DNA from: Prevotella heparinolytica
Lineage (GTDB): Bacteria > Bacteroidota > Bacteroidia > Bacteroidales > Bacteroidaceae
Assembly: GCF_004342845.1 (NCBI RefSeq)
Contig: NZ_SLXB01000017.1
Location: forward strand, 1-64,000
DNA: 64,000 nucleotides
Reading direction: 5' to 3'
Made by a program: the position numbers and the translations under genes. This document shows, piece by piece, positions 24,863 through 35,200 of this stretch. The stretch's first letter is position 1, and each line of letters begins with the position of its first letter. Below the pieces are notes generated by a model. The model was not told where the DNA came from and searched no databases. It worked only from the letters and a program-made list of their open reading frames with translations.

Positions 24863-26410
24863 TTATTTCTTTTTAGCCCACCACAAATCCGTGGCACCGG
24901 TATCCGGACCTCCAAGCATATTCACGGCGGCTCTCACATTCTCGCTGTTTCCCTGTTTTTCCTTCAGTGGGAAAGGCAGGCGACGTTGCTGGCGTTCGGT
25001 GCTGATTACACCGTTGCTCAGGTTGTCCACCACCGGGAAGATTTCGGGATAACCCGTACGGCGATAGTCTGCCCACGCTTCCAGTCCGAGCGGGAAATTG
25101 GCAATCCATTTCTGGGTGATGATGCGTTCCAGGTTGGTTTCAAAAGCAGCCTCCTCATCCCAGGCGATGGTGATTTTCGTTTTAATCGAATAACTCATCT
25201 TTGCCGCTTCTATCGGCGAAACGTATGATTTCGGCGTGGAAGTCTTGTCTGCCACATAAGCCGCGGCACCATTCACTTTCCGTTCGGCAAACGACAGTGC
25301 AATGCCCTGTTCGTAGAGTTCCTTTGCCCGGCCTCCCATATTCCAGTTGCGCAGTGCGCCTTCGGCACGTAGGAAAGCCGTTTCGGAAGAGAGGAACATC
25401 GGCATGTCGTCTTTCTGTCCGTAAGCGGGCTTGGAAAATTTGGAACCCATAACGGTAGTCATTCCCTTTACACCGGAGCGAAGCCCTACGTAGGTATCGG
25501 TTCCTTCCGTTTCCACTGTGGCAGCCGTGAAGTATGTCGCCATACGCGGGTCGTTATACCCGTTCATGTAGGTGGTCAGCGTGGCATTGGCGCGAATCTC
25601 TCCCCAGCTATTGGCAACCAGCCAGAAAGGGTTGGGTTCAGCACCTACCGGAACCATTGCGTTGCAGGAAGCGTCATCAATCAATCCGCCGTCATCGCTG
25701 ACAGCCTCTTCGGCCGCCTTGCGAGCCAGTTCGGGGTTGGCATTCACGATGCGCATGGCCAAACGGAGTTTCAATGAATTGGCAAAGCGAATCCATTTGG
25801 AGTAATCGCCGTTATATACCACATCGCTCTCGCTCAAAGGACGCAAAGAGGTTACGGAGATATAGTCTTTCAGTACGGCTATGGCAGAGGTCAGGTCCTC
25901 CAGCATATTTTTATACAAATCGGCTTCGCTGTCGTAGGGAGACTGTGATTCGCCTTTCGACACTTTGCTGTAAGGAATCGGTCCGTAGCAAAGCGCCACA
26001 CGTGACATGGTATTGACCCGCAGAATCTGAGCCATTGCAAAGAAGTGTCCTTTCTTCTGGGTGGCCTCGGCTATCTTATAATAGTTGGGATAGAACTTCT
26101 CGAACGGCGTATTGAAAGGAATCTGATTCCATCCGTCCGTTTGGTTATATGTATTGAAGTTTGAGCCTCCCCATGAAGTAGACATCGTGAGATAACCGCC
26201 ATAAGGCCCTCCCACCATCTGATCAATCATCTGGTTATCGTTCTGCTGCACGTTGATACCGGTGGTTATCAGTTGGCTGAATAATACGGGTACGGGCAAT
26301 GTGTAGGGAACATAAGGCTCGGTGTTATATTTCTCGAAATTATCCGTACATCCCGTAAAGAAAGGAAGCAAGGCTGCAGTTAATGCTATATGTAGAATGT
26401 TTCTTTTCAT
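24863..26410 (-). CDS. SusD-like outer-membrane lipoprotein (SusD_2 type)
   Basis: 515 residues. The lipobox is at FFTGC (Cys21). The protein has the helical TPR-like SusD architecture of the SusD/RagB nutrient-binding subgroup, with an N-terminal segment TEPYVPYTLPVPVLFSQL (most of the subgroup starts this way) and a central YSKWIRFANSLKLRLAMRI motif. It forms the lid of the SusC transporter and captures the oligosaccharide at the surface. The gene lies 15 bp after susC and 28 bp before the GH18 gene. The ligand cannot be read from sequence, but the enzyme content suggests N-glycan fragments. Confidence 0.92.
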   Translation of the reverse strand: MKRNILHIALTAALLPFFTGCTDNFEKYNTEPYVPYTLPVPVLFSQLITTGINVQQNDNQMIDQMVGGPYGGYLTMSTSWGGSNFNTYNQTDGWNQIPFNTPFEKFYPNYYKIAEATQKKGHFFAMAQILRVNTMSRVALCYGPIPYSKVSKGESQSPYDSEADLYKNMLEDLTSAIAVLKDYISVTSLRPLSESDVVYNGDYSKWIRFANSLKLRLAMRIVNANPELARKAAEEAVSDDGGLIDDASCNAMVPVGAEPNPFWLVANSWGEIRANATLTTYMNGYNDPRMATYFTAATVETEGTDTYVGLRSGVKGMTTVMGSKFSKPAYGQKDDMPMFLSSETAFLRAEGALRNWNMGGRAKELYEQGIALSFAERKVNGAAAYVADKTSTPKSYVSPIEAAKMSYSIKTKITIAWDEEAAFETNLERIITQKWIANFPLGLEAWADYRRTGYPEIFPVVDNLSNGVISTERQQRRLPFPLKEKQGNSENVRAAVNMLGGPDTGATDLWWAKKK

Positions 26411-26425
26411 AATAATTCGACGTTT

Positions 26426-29400
26426 TTAAAATTGGAATTTCAGGTTGAAGCCAAGATTGCGTGTACTTGGTGTCATGAAATAATCTACTCCCTGATAGAA
26501 ATTGCTGGTAGTGGAAGGAGTTAATTCGGGGTCGAACGGAGCCTTGCAATAAATCATCCACAGGTTCTTGGCCACGAAACCGGCAGTGATGCCTACCGCG
26601 TTGCCAAACCATTTGCGGGGGAACGTATAACTGAAGTTCAGTTCGGACAGGCGGACGTTGGTGGCGCTGTACGTGTAATATTGGCCTAAACCTCCATTGG
26701 CTCCGCCCACGGTCTGATAGTACTTTTTGGCATCTACATAACCGTTGTTGACCCATACGCCGCCAGCATCGCGTGCATCGGCCGTGGCCTGAGACACGCC
26801 GTAATAGTCGAGAACACCTTGTGTGTTGGATATCACAAGACCGCCCAAACGTGCCGAAAGCATAACGCCCAGGTTGAACCCTTTGTAAGAGAAATTGTTG
26901 TAGAAGCCCATGTTGGCTTTCGGAGCCATGCTACCTATTTTCTTAGGTTCTTTATAGGTAGTTACACCTAAGTTGCCCGACTGTGAGTCTACCCAGATGC
27001 GACCATTGCCGTCTTTCTTCAGCTCTTTGTCTACGTAAAGGTCACTCATGGAACCTCCTTCGCGCAAGATCACACGAGGACCATATCCTTCGGCTCCCAG
27101 CGTGGCCACGCGCAGTTCTTTCATTTCAATGGGTTCGCCGGTGGCCGGATTGATGGCTCCTCCCGCCAGGCGTTTCACTTTCGAGCGGTTCATGGTCAGC
27201 GTATAAGAGCTGTTCCACTCGAAATCGCGTTTCTTGTATGTGTAACCCAGCGCAAGCTCGATTCCCTGGTTCTGGATGTTACCGGTTTGTACAATTCCTT
27301 TGGAGAAACCACTGGAAGAAGGCTCATCGATGGAGAATGTCTGATGATAGGTGTTGGAGCGATAGTAAGTAAAGTCCACGCTCAGGTTGCGCCACAACTT
27401 CATGTTCAGACCGATTTCCCAAGAACGGGTGTCTTCCGGCTTCAGGTTTGCCGCCGGACGGGTGGTAGAAGTAGCCCAGCCATGCGACTGTTCGTTGAAA
27501 GCGAATCCCGGATTGGAAAGATAGCGGGCAAACGACGAACCTACGTGGCTATAAGAACCGCGCACTTTGGCATACGAAATGAATTCCGGCAGGCGGAACA
27601 TTTCGGAAAGTACGACAGACACACCCACCGAAGGATAGAAGAAGCAAGGGGTATCAGTAAAGGCAAGCATGGATTCCCAGTCGGTACGGCCGGTCAATGT
27701 AAGGTAGAGACGGCTCTTCCAACCCAGTTCCACGTTGGCAAAGATGCTTTGTGTCTGGTCGTGATAGCCTTGCTGTTTCGGCTTGAAGTTAGAGTTGTAG
27801 TTGATGTTACGGATGGTGAACAGATTGGCAAGCCCTGCCAAATCGCCTTCCATGCCTTTGAGCTCGTGCACAAGGTCTTTGATAGAAGCGCCGAGGTTGG
27901 CGTTCAGCGTGAAGTCTTCGAAACGCTTGTCTGCGGTCAGCATGGCATCGGCATAGATGCTGCGGTCTGTACGGTCGATGTCGGAGTAGAAACCGTTCTG
28001 TCCGGCAAAAGTGCCCAGCGTGGTGGCATGACGTTCTTGCGTGAAGCGGAAGTTGGAATTATCCAGTTTCACACGGCCTGAAACGTTCAGCCAGTCCAGT
28101 ATCTTGTAGCTCAGGCTTCCGTTCACCATGAAACGGTGCTTTTCCGACTCGCGGTTCATGCGTTTGGCAATCCAGTAGGGATTCTGAAGGCTCATGCCTT
28201 GCGCCTCGTAGGGCCAGTATTGTACCATCAGGTCACGTCCCACGTTGTAGCGCTCGAACATCCGTATCTCGTCGAAGTTGCCGTTGCGGGGGAACAGATA
28301 CAAAGCCGGAATGGGGTTGAAATATTCGCCTTGCGAGGTCATGTTCTTATCGTTCTGAACGATGTAGCCGGCACCGATGTCGAGTGTCAGTTTGTCTTTC
28401 AGGAAGGTAGCGGTGTTTCGGATGGAGAAATTGTAACGGCTATACGAATTGTTGGGGATAACTCCGGTTGAATGGGTGGTAGAAGCCGAGGCATAGGTCT
28501 GGTTCTTGTTTGTACCCGTAGAGAACGAGATGGTGTTGATGACATTCGTTCCGGTGTTGTAGAAGTTTCTCGGGTCATATCGTTTGTCGGTCTTGTTTCC
28601 CCAGCTCTCGAAAGCACCGTCCAGATTACCGTATGTATTCTGCATCTCCGGCATCATGTACACGTTGGAGAATGTGGTGTTGTTCGTAACGGTCAATGAA
28701 GTGCGTTCCGCGCTTCCTTTCTTGGTGTTGATCAATACCACACCGTTAGCGGCATCATTACCGTAGAGGGCTGCGGCCGAGGGACCCGTAAGCATGTTAA
28801 TGCTTTCGATGTCATCCGGATTCAGGTCGGCTATAGCATCCGTTCCTCCTTGTGTGGCAAGACGGCTATCGCTTGACCCTCCGGCAGAAACGTTGAACAT
28901 AGGAATACCGTCAATGACATATAGCGCATTGTTATCTTTAGTGATGGATTTTGAACCGCGCATTACCACACGCGCTGCTCCTCCGGCACCTGTCGATGAG
29001 CTGTTGATGGTGACACCGGCCACCTTTCCGGCCAGCGAACTCATGAAGTTGGCATCTTTCACAGTATTGAAGGCATCGTTCTTCACCTGCTGCACATTAT
29101 AGCTCAATGCTTTTTGTTCGCGCTTGATACCCAATGCGGTCACCACGACTTCTTCCAGCATTTCCGCGTCCTGTTTCATTATCACTTGATAGAAATCTGT
29201 TTTTGAAACAGGGATGAGTTGAGTGGCATAACCTACATAAGAAACGACGATTTTAGATGTTGTCGGCACGTTTATGGAAAAATTACCGTCAATATCGGTA
29301 ATCGTACCCGTAGAACTGCCATCCACGGCTATGTTTACTCCGATCAGTGGTTCCCCGTCCTCATCAACCACTTTTCCTTTGATATCTTTGGAAGCCTGCG

Positions 29401-29755
29401 TGGCGGTTTTTGTTTTCTTTCCTGTAATGATAATATAATTGTCTTGGATTTGATAGATAAAACCGGTATCTTTCAGGATAGCATCAAGAGCGGCCGGCAG
29501 TGATACGTTTTGCAAGTCAAGGTCGATAAAATCTTTTCCCATCAGCTCGGAATCACTATAATTTATGGACATCTTAGATTGCTTTTCCACCGCTTTCAGA
29601 GCCTGAATGACAGTAATTTTTTCTTGTTTGATCGTTATTTTTCTTTCATTCTGAGCCGATACAAGTGTAGGTATCAGTAATAATAGACTAAGAAAAGTTA
29701 GAAAGACCCATTTATGGGTTATTCGTTCTGCTATTTTTTTATAAATTTGTAGCAT
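26426..29755 (-). CDS. SusC/RagA TonB-linked transporter with STN domain (PUL 1)
   Basis: 1109 residues. After the signal peptide an STN (secretin/TonB short N-terminal) domain covers about 36-112. Next come a carboxypeptidase-D-like domain (about 125-205, with GVNIAVDGSSTGT and VVSYVGYATQ), the linker EEVVVTALGI, a plug domain and a large barrel. The STN domain marks SusC proteins that signal through an anti-sigma/ECF sigma pair, which is exactly what lies upstream (29913-31516). It imports the oligosaccharide released by the GH18 enzyme, energised by TonB. The leader between it and the FecR gene holds a strong terminator on the opposite strand (29840-29878). Confidence 0.95.
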   Translation of the reverse strand: MLQIYKKIAERITHKWVFLTFLSLLLLIPTLVSAQNERKITIKQEKITVIQALKAVEKQSKMSINYSDSELMGKDFIDLDLQNVSLPAALDAILKDTGFIYQIQDNYIIITGKKTKTATQASKDIKGKVVDEDGEPLIGVNIAVDGSSTGTITDIDGNFSINVPTTSKIVVSYVGYATQLIPVSKTDFYQVIMKQDAEMLEEVVVTALGIKREQKALSYNVQQVKNDAFNTVKDANFMSSLAGKVAGVTINSSSTGAGGAARVVMRGSKSITKDNNALYVIDGIPMFNVSAGGSSDSRLATQGGTDAIADLNPDDIESINMLTGPSAAALYGNDAANGVVLINTKKGSAERTSLTVTNNTTFSNVYMMPEMQNTYGNLDGAFESWGNKTDKRYDPRNFYNTGTNVINTISFSTGTNKNQTYASASTTHSTGVIPNNSYSRYNFSIRNTATFLKDKLTLDIGAGYIVQNDKNMTSQGEYFNPIPALYLFPRNGNFDEIRMFERYNVGRDLMVQYWPYEAQGMSLQNPYWIAKRMNRESEKHRFMVNGSLSYKILDWLNVSGRVKLDNSNFRFTQERHATTLGTFAGQNGFYSDIDRTDRSIYADAMLTADKRFEDFTLNANLGASIKDLVHELKGMEGDLAGLANLFTIRNINYNSNFKPKQQGYHDQTQSIFANVELGWKSRLYLTLTGRTDWESMLAFTDTPCFFYPSVGVSVVLSEMFRLPEFISYAKVRGSYSHVGSSFARYLSNPGFAFNEQSHGWATSTTRPAANLKPEDTRSWEIGLNMKLWRNLSVDFTYYRSNTYHQTFSIDEPSSSGFSKGIVQTGNIQNQGIELALGYTYKKRDFEWNSSYTLTMNRSKVKRLAGGAINPATGEPIEMKELRVATLGAEGYGPRVILREGGSMSDLYVDKELKKDGNGRIWVDSQSGNLGVTTYKEPKKIGSMAPKANMGFYNNFSYKGFNLGVMLSARLGGLVISNTQGVLDYYGVSQATADARDAGGVWVNNGYVDAKKYYQTVGGANGGLGQYYTYSATNVRLSELNFSYTFPRKWFGNAVGITAGFVAKNLWMIYCKAPFDPELTPSTTSNFYQGVDYFMTPSTRNLGFNLKFQF

Positions 29756-29839
29756 CTTTAGTATTAGTTAATTGGTTATTATTCTAGAATCTTCGGAATA
29801 GCGTCAATATGCGCTAATATTAAGGGACATTGATTTCAC

Positions 29840-29878
29840 ATCCGGAAGGAACGGGCACTCCTTCCGGATACTTTTTTT
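29840..29878 (+). terminator. Plus-strand terminator inside the minus-strand susC leader
   Basis: Perfect 11-bp arms ATCCGGAAGGA (29840-29850) and TCCTTCCGGAT (29859-29869), 8-nt loop, then AC and a run of seven T (29872-29878). The T-run is present only in the plus direction, which is antisense to PUL 1. It would end an RNA transcribed across the susC start and leader. Confidence 0.75.
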
Positions 29879-29912
29879 GCATAGTACTTTTTTTATAGGT
29901 TCTACAACTGGT

Positions 29913-30899
29913 TCATTTTTTATGCCTTACGTAACATTTATTTCCTTTGATTACATAATTTATATCTCCCACCACCTGTGATATAATCTTCATCACTTCG
30001 TCCAGATTCGCTTGCTTTCGGAAGCGGAAGCTATATGTGCTCTTGTTCATGCTATGAAGGCTATATACGAAAGCATAAGGGAATTTACGTTCAAGGCTTG
30101 TGAAAATATCCTCCAAGGGCATATTGCTGAAAAACAACTCTCCGCGTTGCCATGCTGTCACATCATCGATTTCCGGCAATCGAAGGTCATGTCTTTTAGT
30201 TTGTTTGTTATATATCAGTTGCTCATTGGGCTTTAAAACGACATTGGATATCAAGTTGTTGAATTCCACCTTTACACTACCTTCCAGCAAAGTGGCAATC
30301 AATTCGTTATTTTCGGGATAAGCGTTTACGTTGAACTCTGTTCCCAAAGCCGTAACCTGACAGTCATTGGCTTTCACGATAAAAGGATGTTTTTTATCCG
30401 GTTTCACTTTAAAATTGGCTTCACCTATCAAATACACGCTTCTGGTATCTCCGGTAAACTGTTCCGGATACAACAGCGTACTTTTTGAGTTCAACATTAC
30501 ATGTGTGCCGTCGGGCAATGTCAGTTCTTGAATTTCTGCTGTCGGTATATAGCATTCGACCAAATCCACCTCCGGCCTGTTTTTCTCCAATATCAGATAA
30601 ACAGAAACAGACGACACGGCCAATAAAAGAATCGCTGCGGCTCTCCACACCAACAGCTGATATTTCTTGTGAGGGATGGAAGGAATCACACCTATGTTTT
30701 GTTGCATCCGGCGTATTGATTGTTCCATTCCGCCAGGAACCTTTTGTTCTCCGGCTTGTTTCCAGAGTCCGCGAAGTGCTTCGTTTTTCTCATCGGCATG
30801 CTCCTCATCGGCCAGCCATTGCTGCACTTTCTTTTGCGTATCGGCCGAATAGTCATTCTGCCCGAACAAGTCGATGAGTTGTTTAATATAGTTCTTCAT
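29913..30899 (-). CDS. FecR-type anti-sigma factor (PUL 1)
   Basis: 328 residues from the Met at 30899. A cytoplasmic N-terminal anti-sigma region (about 1-75) is followed by one membrane segment (about 83-102, WRAAAILLLAVSSVSVYLIL), the periplasmic FecR domain with the typical LPDGTHVMLNSKSTLLYP and VKANDCQVTALGTEFNVNAYPE-like strands, and a C-terminal domain that contacts the STN domain of SusC. Substrate transport by SusC is thought to relieve its hold on the sigma factor encoded 62 bp upstream. The later extended start at 30947 would add non-conserved residues. Confidence 0.92.
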   Translation of the reverse strand: MKNYIKQLIDLFGQNDYSADTQKKVQQWLADEEHADEKNEALRGLWKQAGEQKVPGGMEQSIRRMQQNIGVIPSIPHKKYQLLVWRAAAILLLAVSSVSVYLILEKNRPEVDLVECYIPTAEIQELTLPDGTHVMLNSKSTLLYPEQFTGDTRSVYLIGEANFKVKPDKKHPFIVKANDCQVTALGTEFNVNAYPENNELIATLLEGSVKVEFNNLISNVVLKPNEQLIYNKQTKRHDLRLPEIDDVTAWQRGELFFSNMPLEDIFTSLERKFPYAFVYSLHSMNKSTYSFRFRKQANLDEVMKIISQVVGDINYVIKGNKCYVRHKK

Positions 30900-30961
30900 G
30901 AATCTTTTCTTTCTTTTAATTCCGGGGGCTTTATATACTAAATACAACTACGTTTGGCACA

Positions 30962-31516
30962 CTACTTAAAAATATTTGCCAAAATGATAAAAAAGAGTAG
31001 CGCTTTCTTTAATTCGATCAATGCCAAGTAAACTTGATGTTCTACGGAACGTATGGAAATATCGAGTTTTCCGGCTATTTCCTTGTGACTTAATCCGCTG
31101 AAACGACTCAACTCGAAAATTTCCCTCCTGCGTTTGGGCATCTTCTCCAGAGTGAGCCGGATAATCAGCAACATCTCCTTATAATATACGTCATTCAGGA
31201 TTCCTTCTTTTTCTGTCAGTTCATAAAGAAATGTTTTTTCGGCCTGTTCCATTTGGTAGTCTTGTTCTATCTGCCGGTGTTTAAAGATGTTGAGCACCAT
31301 ATTCTTGGTCATGGTGAAGAGGTAGCTGTCCGGTTCGCGGTCGTTGTCCAGCCACAGTTCGGGTTTGGTCCAAAGTTTGCAAAAGACGTCCTGTGCCACA
31401 TCCTCCGCATCGTCCTCGGACTTGAGTAGCATTCGGGCGAAGTTTTTTACAGTTGGGAAATATGCAGTAAAAAAACTCTGAAACTGTATTTCAATCCGCC
31501 TATCATTATTTTCCAT
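30962..31516 (-). CDS. ECF sigma-70 factor (PUL 1)
   Basis: 184 residues from the Met at 31516, which begins MENNDRRIEIQFQ. Upstream in-frame codons to 31678 look non-coding. The region 2 helix reads DAEDVAQDVFCKLW and region 4 has FSGLSHKEIAGKLDISIRSV (about 135-155). It directs RNA polymerase to PUL promoters, probably including susC of this locus, under control of the FecR protein encoded downstream. A good promoter lies at 31692-31722, giving a leader of about 170 nt. Array D lies further upstream between this gene and tamB. Confidence 0.92.
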   Translation of the reverse strand: MENNDRRIEIQFQSFFTAYFPTVKNFARMLLKSEDDAEDVAQDVFCKLWTKPELWLDNDREPDSYLFTMTKNMVLNIFKHRQIEQDYQMEQAEKTFLYELTEKEGILNDVYYKEMLLIIRLTLEKMPKRRREIFELSRFSGLSHKEIAGKLDISIRSVEHQVYLALIELKKALLFFIILANIFK

Positions 31517-31691
31517 CTTTTTTATAGTATTTTCGGCATTAACAGTCAAGGGTATGATTCGTTTCTTCAAAACGCTTATCATGCGAAAGCCAGAAAAACA
31601 CGGCAGTGTGCTATGCGTCACAAAAAAAGAAAGCAGGCTTTGTGGATTCGTGACTGGAGAAACTGTTTTCTGCACCAATTTTTCGATTCCG

Positions 31692-31722
31692 CAAAGATAA
31701 GCAGTTTACGCTCAATTCCAAA
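31692..31722 (-). promoter_or_regulatory. Promoter of the PUL 1 sigma factor gene
   Basis: On the minus strand TTTG (31719-31722), 19-nt spacer, TATCTTTG (31692-31699): a full match. The -33 element lies inside the left arm of the hairpin at 31710-31749. Confidence 0.75.
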
Positions 31723-31757
31723 AGTCCGTGGGAACTTTTGGAATTGAGCCTTTTTTT
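31710..31757 (+). terminator. Plus-strand terminator overlapping the sigma promoter
   Basis: A perfect 16-bp stem (31710-31725 with 31734-31749, arm core CTCAATTCCAAAAG) and an 8-nt loop are followed by C and seven T. It points away from the sigma gene, so it would end an antisense RNA arising in the 31516-31700 leader or insulate tamB from read-through. Confidence 0.7.
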
Positions 31758-31829
31758 AGTGTTTTGTTCAATCGCGATGTTTTTTGTTGAGAATTAGTAC
31801 TAAGTGTTTATCGAGAGGCTTCCCTTGCG

Positions 31830-31939
31830 AGAGATATCTGTATGACGGCTTTGATGGATATATATATCCACCTCGCTGCAAATATATGCCGAGCGTGCTG
31901 CATATATATTTCCAGCCAAGGGCATCTATATAGCGAGCC
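31830..31939. repeat. 22-bp-period tandem array D
   Basis: Five 22-bp units (31830, 31852, 31874, 31896, 31918). The middle ones share, on the minus strand, a G-C rich head followed by ATATATnTGCAGC. Read on the minus strand, about 77 nt align without gaps to array E at 39345-39432 at roughly 80% identity. Both arrays lie upstream of an ECF sigma gene in the same relative direction. Confidence 0.8.
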
Positions 31940-32234
31940 GAGGTGAAGAGGAGAGACATCTAAGATGTAAATGTTTTTCTCTTCCATTAATTCCGCAGTC
32001 ATTTTTCTCACAAGAAAAAGGACTGCGAAATTAAGGTTCATTATATGAAGACCGCTTATATCGAATATCGCAAGATTTTATTTACTTTGCAGAACTTTAG
32101 TTCCTGCCGGCATCTTGCAGATGTTTCTTCGGACACTTTTATAAGAAAAAGAAAAGAACCAATGAAGAAGCCGATAGAAACAGAAAAGGAAAATCCGCAG
32201 GTTCTTGATATATCACGCCCTAATGATGTCCGCG

Positions 32235-35200
32235 ATGAAAAAAAAATGGTTGAAGGCGGTACTTTGGTTATTGCTTACTCCTATACTGCTGTTTGTATTG
32301 CTGATGATATTGCTTTATGTGCCTCCCGTGCAGAACTTCATACGAAAACAGGCCACAGCAATCGCATCGCATGCCACGGGTATGGACATTTCCGTGGAAC
32401 GAATCGACCTGCGCTTTCCTTTGAACTTGCTGGTACACGGTGTGTTGGTGGTGCAACCCGAAGACAGTGTCCGCCATGTACAACATCCTGATACGTTGCT
32501 AAGCCTCGGAAGTTTAAACGTGCGCATACAAGCATGGCCGTTGCTGGAAGGAAAGATAAAGGTGGACGGCGTCACCCTGAAACAAGCAACAGTAAACTCT
32601 TCGAACTTACTGGAGGGTATCCGGATAAAAGGTGCGCTGGGGCACTTTTTCCTTGCAACTCACGGCATAGACCTGAATACGGAAGAAGCCGTGCTGGGTG
32701 ACGTACAGCTGAGTGACACCCACATGCAAGTGATACTGGCCGATACTTCCCAAACCCCGAAAGATACTGCCGAAACAGCCTTGAATTGGCGAATTTCCCT
32801 TCATGCCCTGAAGCTGAAAAACGTCTCCGTTGATTTGCGCATGCCTCTCGACTCCATGTACTTGACCACACACATTGCCAATGCCGAGCTGAACAATGCC
32901 GATGCCGATTTGAAACGGCATTTTTATGGCTGGCGCCGTTTCCTGTTGTCAGGGGCTTCCGTGAGCTATGACACCGGCCATATAACTTTCCATACCGCAA
33001 TGCCGGCAGACAGTACGAATGTGAAACCAACCGAAGGTTTCGACCCTTCGCACATTGCTCTTCACGACATCCGCCTTTCCATCGACTCAATGCTGTATGG
33101 GAGCAAAGAAATGAATGCCGTTATTCGCGAATGCTCCATGTACGAACGTTCCGGACTGAGTATCACTTCCCTTACCGGACATTTCTTTGCCGATTCCACC
33201 CGCATCCGCATCCCTTCACTGAAGCTGCTCACGCCGCATAGCGAGATGAGCCTTGCTGCGCATGCACACCGTGAAGCGCTTACTTTGTCCGCTACCGGAG
33301 ACCTATTTGCCCGCCTGCATGCCCGCATCGGCAAGCAGGACATGCTGCTGTTTGCTGGCGGATTGCCCCGAAGCTTCAAAGAAGCCTATCCTTTCCGTCC
33401 TTTAGTGATTCATGCCGGTGTGGAAGGAAGCCCGAAACAATTACGATTATCCCGCCTCACCGCCGACCTGCCCGGTGCGTTTTCCCTGAACGGAAGCGGT
33501 GAATTCCGGAATTTGGCAGACAGCCTGAGGCGCAACGGAAGCATTGACCTCGAAATGCAGACGCAAGACCTGAACTTCCTGACAAGACTTGCCGGACATA
33601 CTCCCGATGGTTCCGTTGCGGTGCCCGACAGCATGGGCCTGACAGCCCGCTTTGCATTGGACGGTTCGCAATGCACGACCGCCTTTAAACTGCAAGAGCA
33701 GGAAGGGGTTCTTAACCTTGATGCCTCTTATGATCTTTCCACCGAGGCCTATCATGCCGATTTGGTGGCCGATGCTTTACAAATCCATCACTTCCTGCCC
33801 AAAGACTCCATCTATACCTTGTCGGCAAATGTATCAGCCAAAGGAAAAGGCATAGACTTCACATCCCGCAAGGCCGTTGCCGAATTGGATGCCTCGCTGG
33901 AAAAATTGCAATACGGATATTGGAATATCTCCGATGTAGGCCTACGTGCATCTCTCCGTTCATCCGTAGCCACCGTACACTTGGCCGGCAACAACGTTTT
34001 GCTGAAGATGCGTGGAAATATAAAAATGCGCCTCGACCGGAAGTATCCGGACGGCACACTACAGATTGATGTGGAGGATGTGGACCTGCATAAATTAGGC
34101 TTTGCCCCCCGCCCCTTGAAGTATCCGTTCGCTTTCCGGCTGGGAGCAGAAACCGGACGTGACTCCGTCAACCTCAAACTCGATGCCGGCGACTTGAATT
34201 TGCGATTCAAGGCACACTGCCCTTTGAAAAAATTCTTGGCACAGTCCGATGAATTCTCTACAATGCTGATGAAGCAGTTACAAGCAAGGAAGCTGAATCA
34301 TGCCGACCTCCGCCATGTACTTCCATCGGCCGACATGCAACTCTCAGCAGGAAACAGGAATCCGGTCAGCTATTATTTGGCAACGCAGGATGTCTCGTTC
34401 GATGACATGAGTTTGGGATTCAATTTCACTCCCGAACTCGGCATCAACGGACGCACGGCCATCCATAAACTGCGTGTGGACTCCCTGCAACTTGACACCA
34501 TTTTCTTCGACGTGAAACAAGATACTGCTTGCATGAAGTTACAGGGCGGTGTCATCAACGGCCCCAAGAACCCTCAGTTCGTCTTTCGCAGTACGCTGAC
34601 GGGAGAGATTCGCAATGAAGATGCGGAACTGACCATGAATTATACCGATAAGCAAGGGAAAACCGGTGTGTTGCTTGGCCTCAACGCACGGTCGTTGACC
34701 GAAGGGCATGGCAAGGGAGACGGACTCCTGCTGCGTGTGACGCCTGCCGAGCCCATCATCGCTTTCCGCAAGTTCCGTTTTGTGGATGAGAGCAATTGGA
34801 TTTACCTGCATAAGAACATGCGCGTCTATGCCAATGTAGATATGGACAGTGACGACGGCCTATGCTTCCGCATGCAGTCCGACAGGAGCGACACCCTTTC
34901 GTTGCAGAACATCAACCTCGAATTGATTCGTCTACGCCTGAACGAACTTACAGACGTGCTTCCTTATATGCCGCGACTGACCGGGTTATTCTCTACCGAA
35001 GTCAGCTATGTGCAAACCGCCACTTCCCTGCAAATATCTGCCGAAGCCAATATAGAGAAACTGACATACGAACGGCAACCTGTGGGCGACTTGGGACTGG
35101 GTATCACTTGGCTGCCCGGTGATAAGAACAAACATTACCTGAATACCTATTTCACTTGCGACAACCGGCAGGTAATGACGGCCGACGGCGTCCTGACCCG

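Noticed and set aside
31768..31959. A small protein overlapping array D (minus strand) that resembles one overlapping array E near 39348-39435 (shared DAL-WKY-CST-GIYL pattern)
   Set aside because: The similarity follows from the related 22-bp arrays. A 22-bp period breaks any frame, and differences between the two are mostly amino-acid changing, not synonymous.
32045..32491. A 148-residue frame overlapping the tamB start
   Set aside because: It runs in a different frame into the clearly conserved tamB N-terminus and has low-complexity composition after that point.
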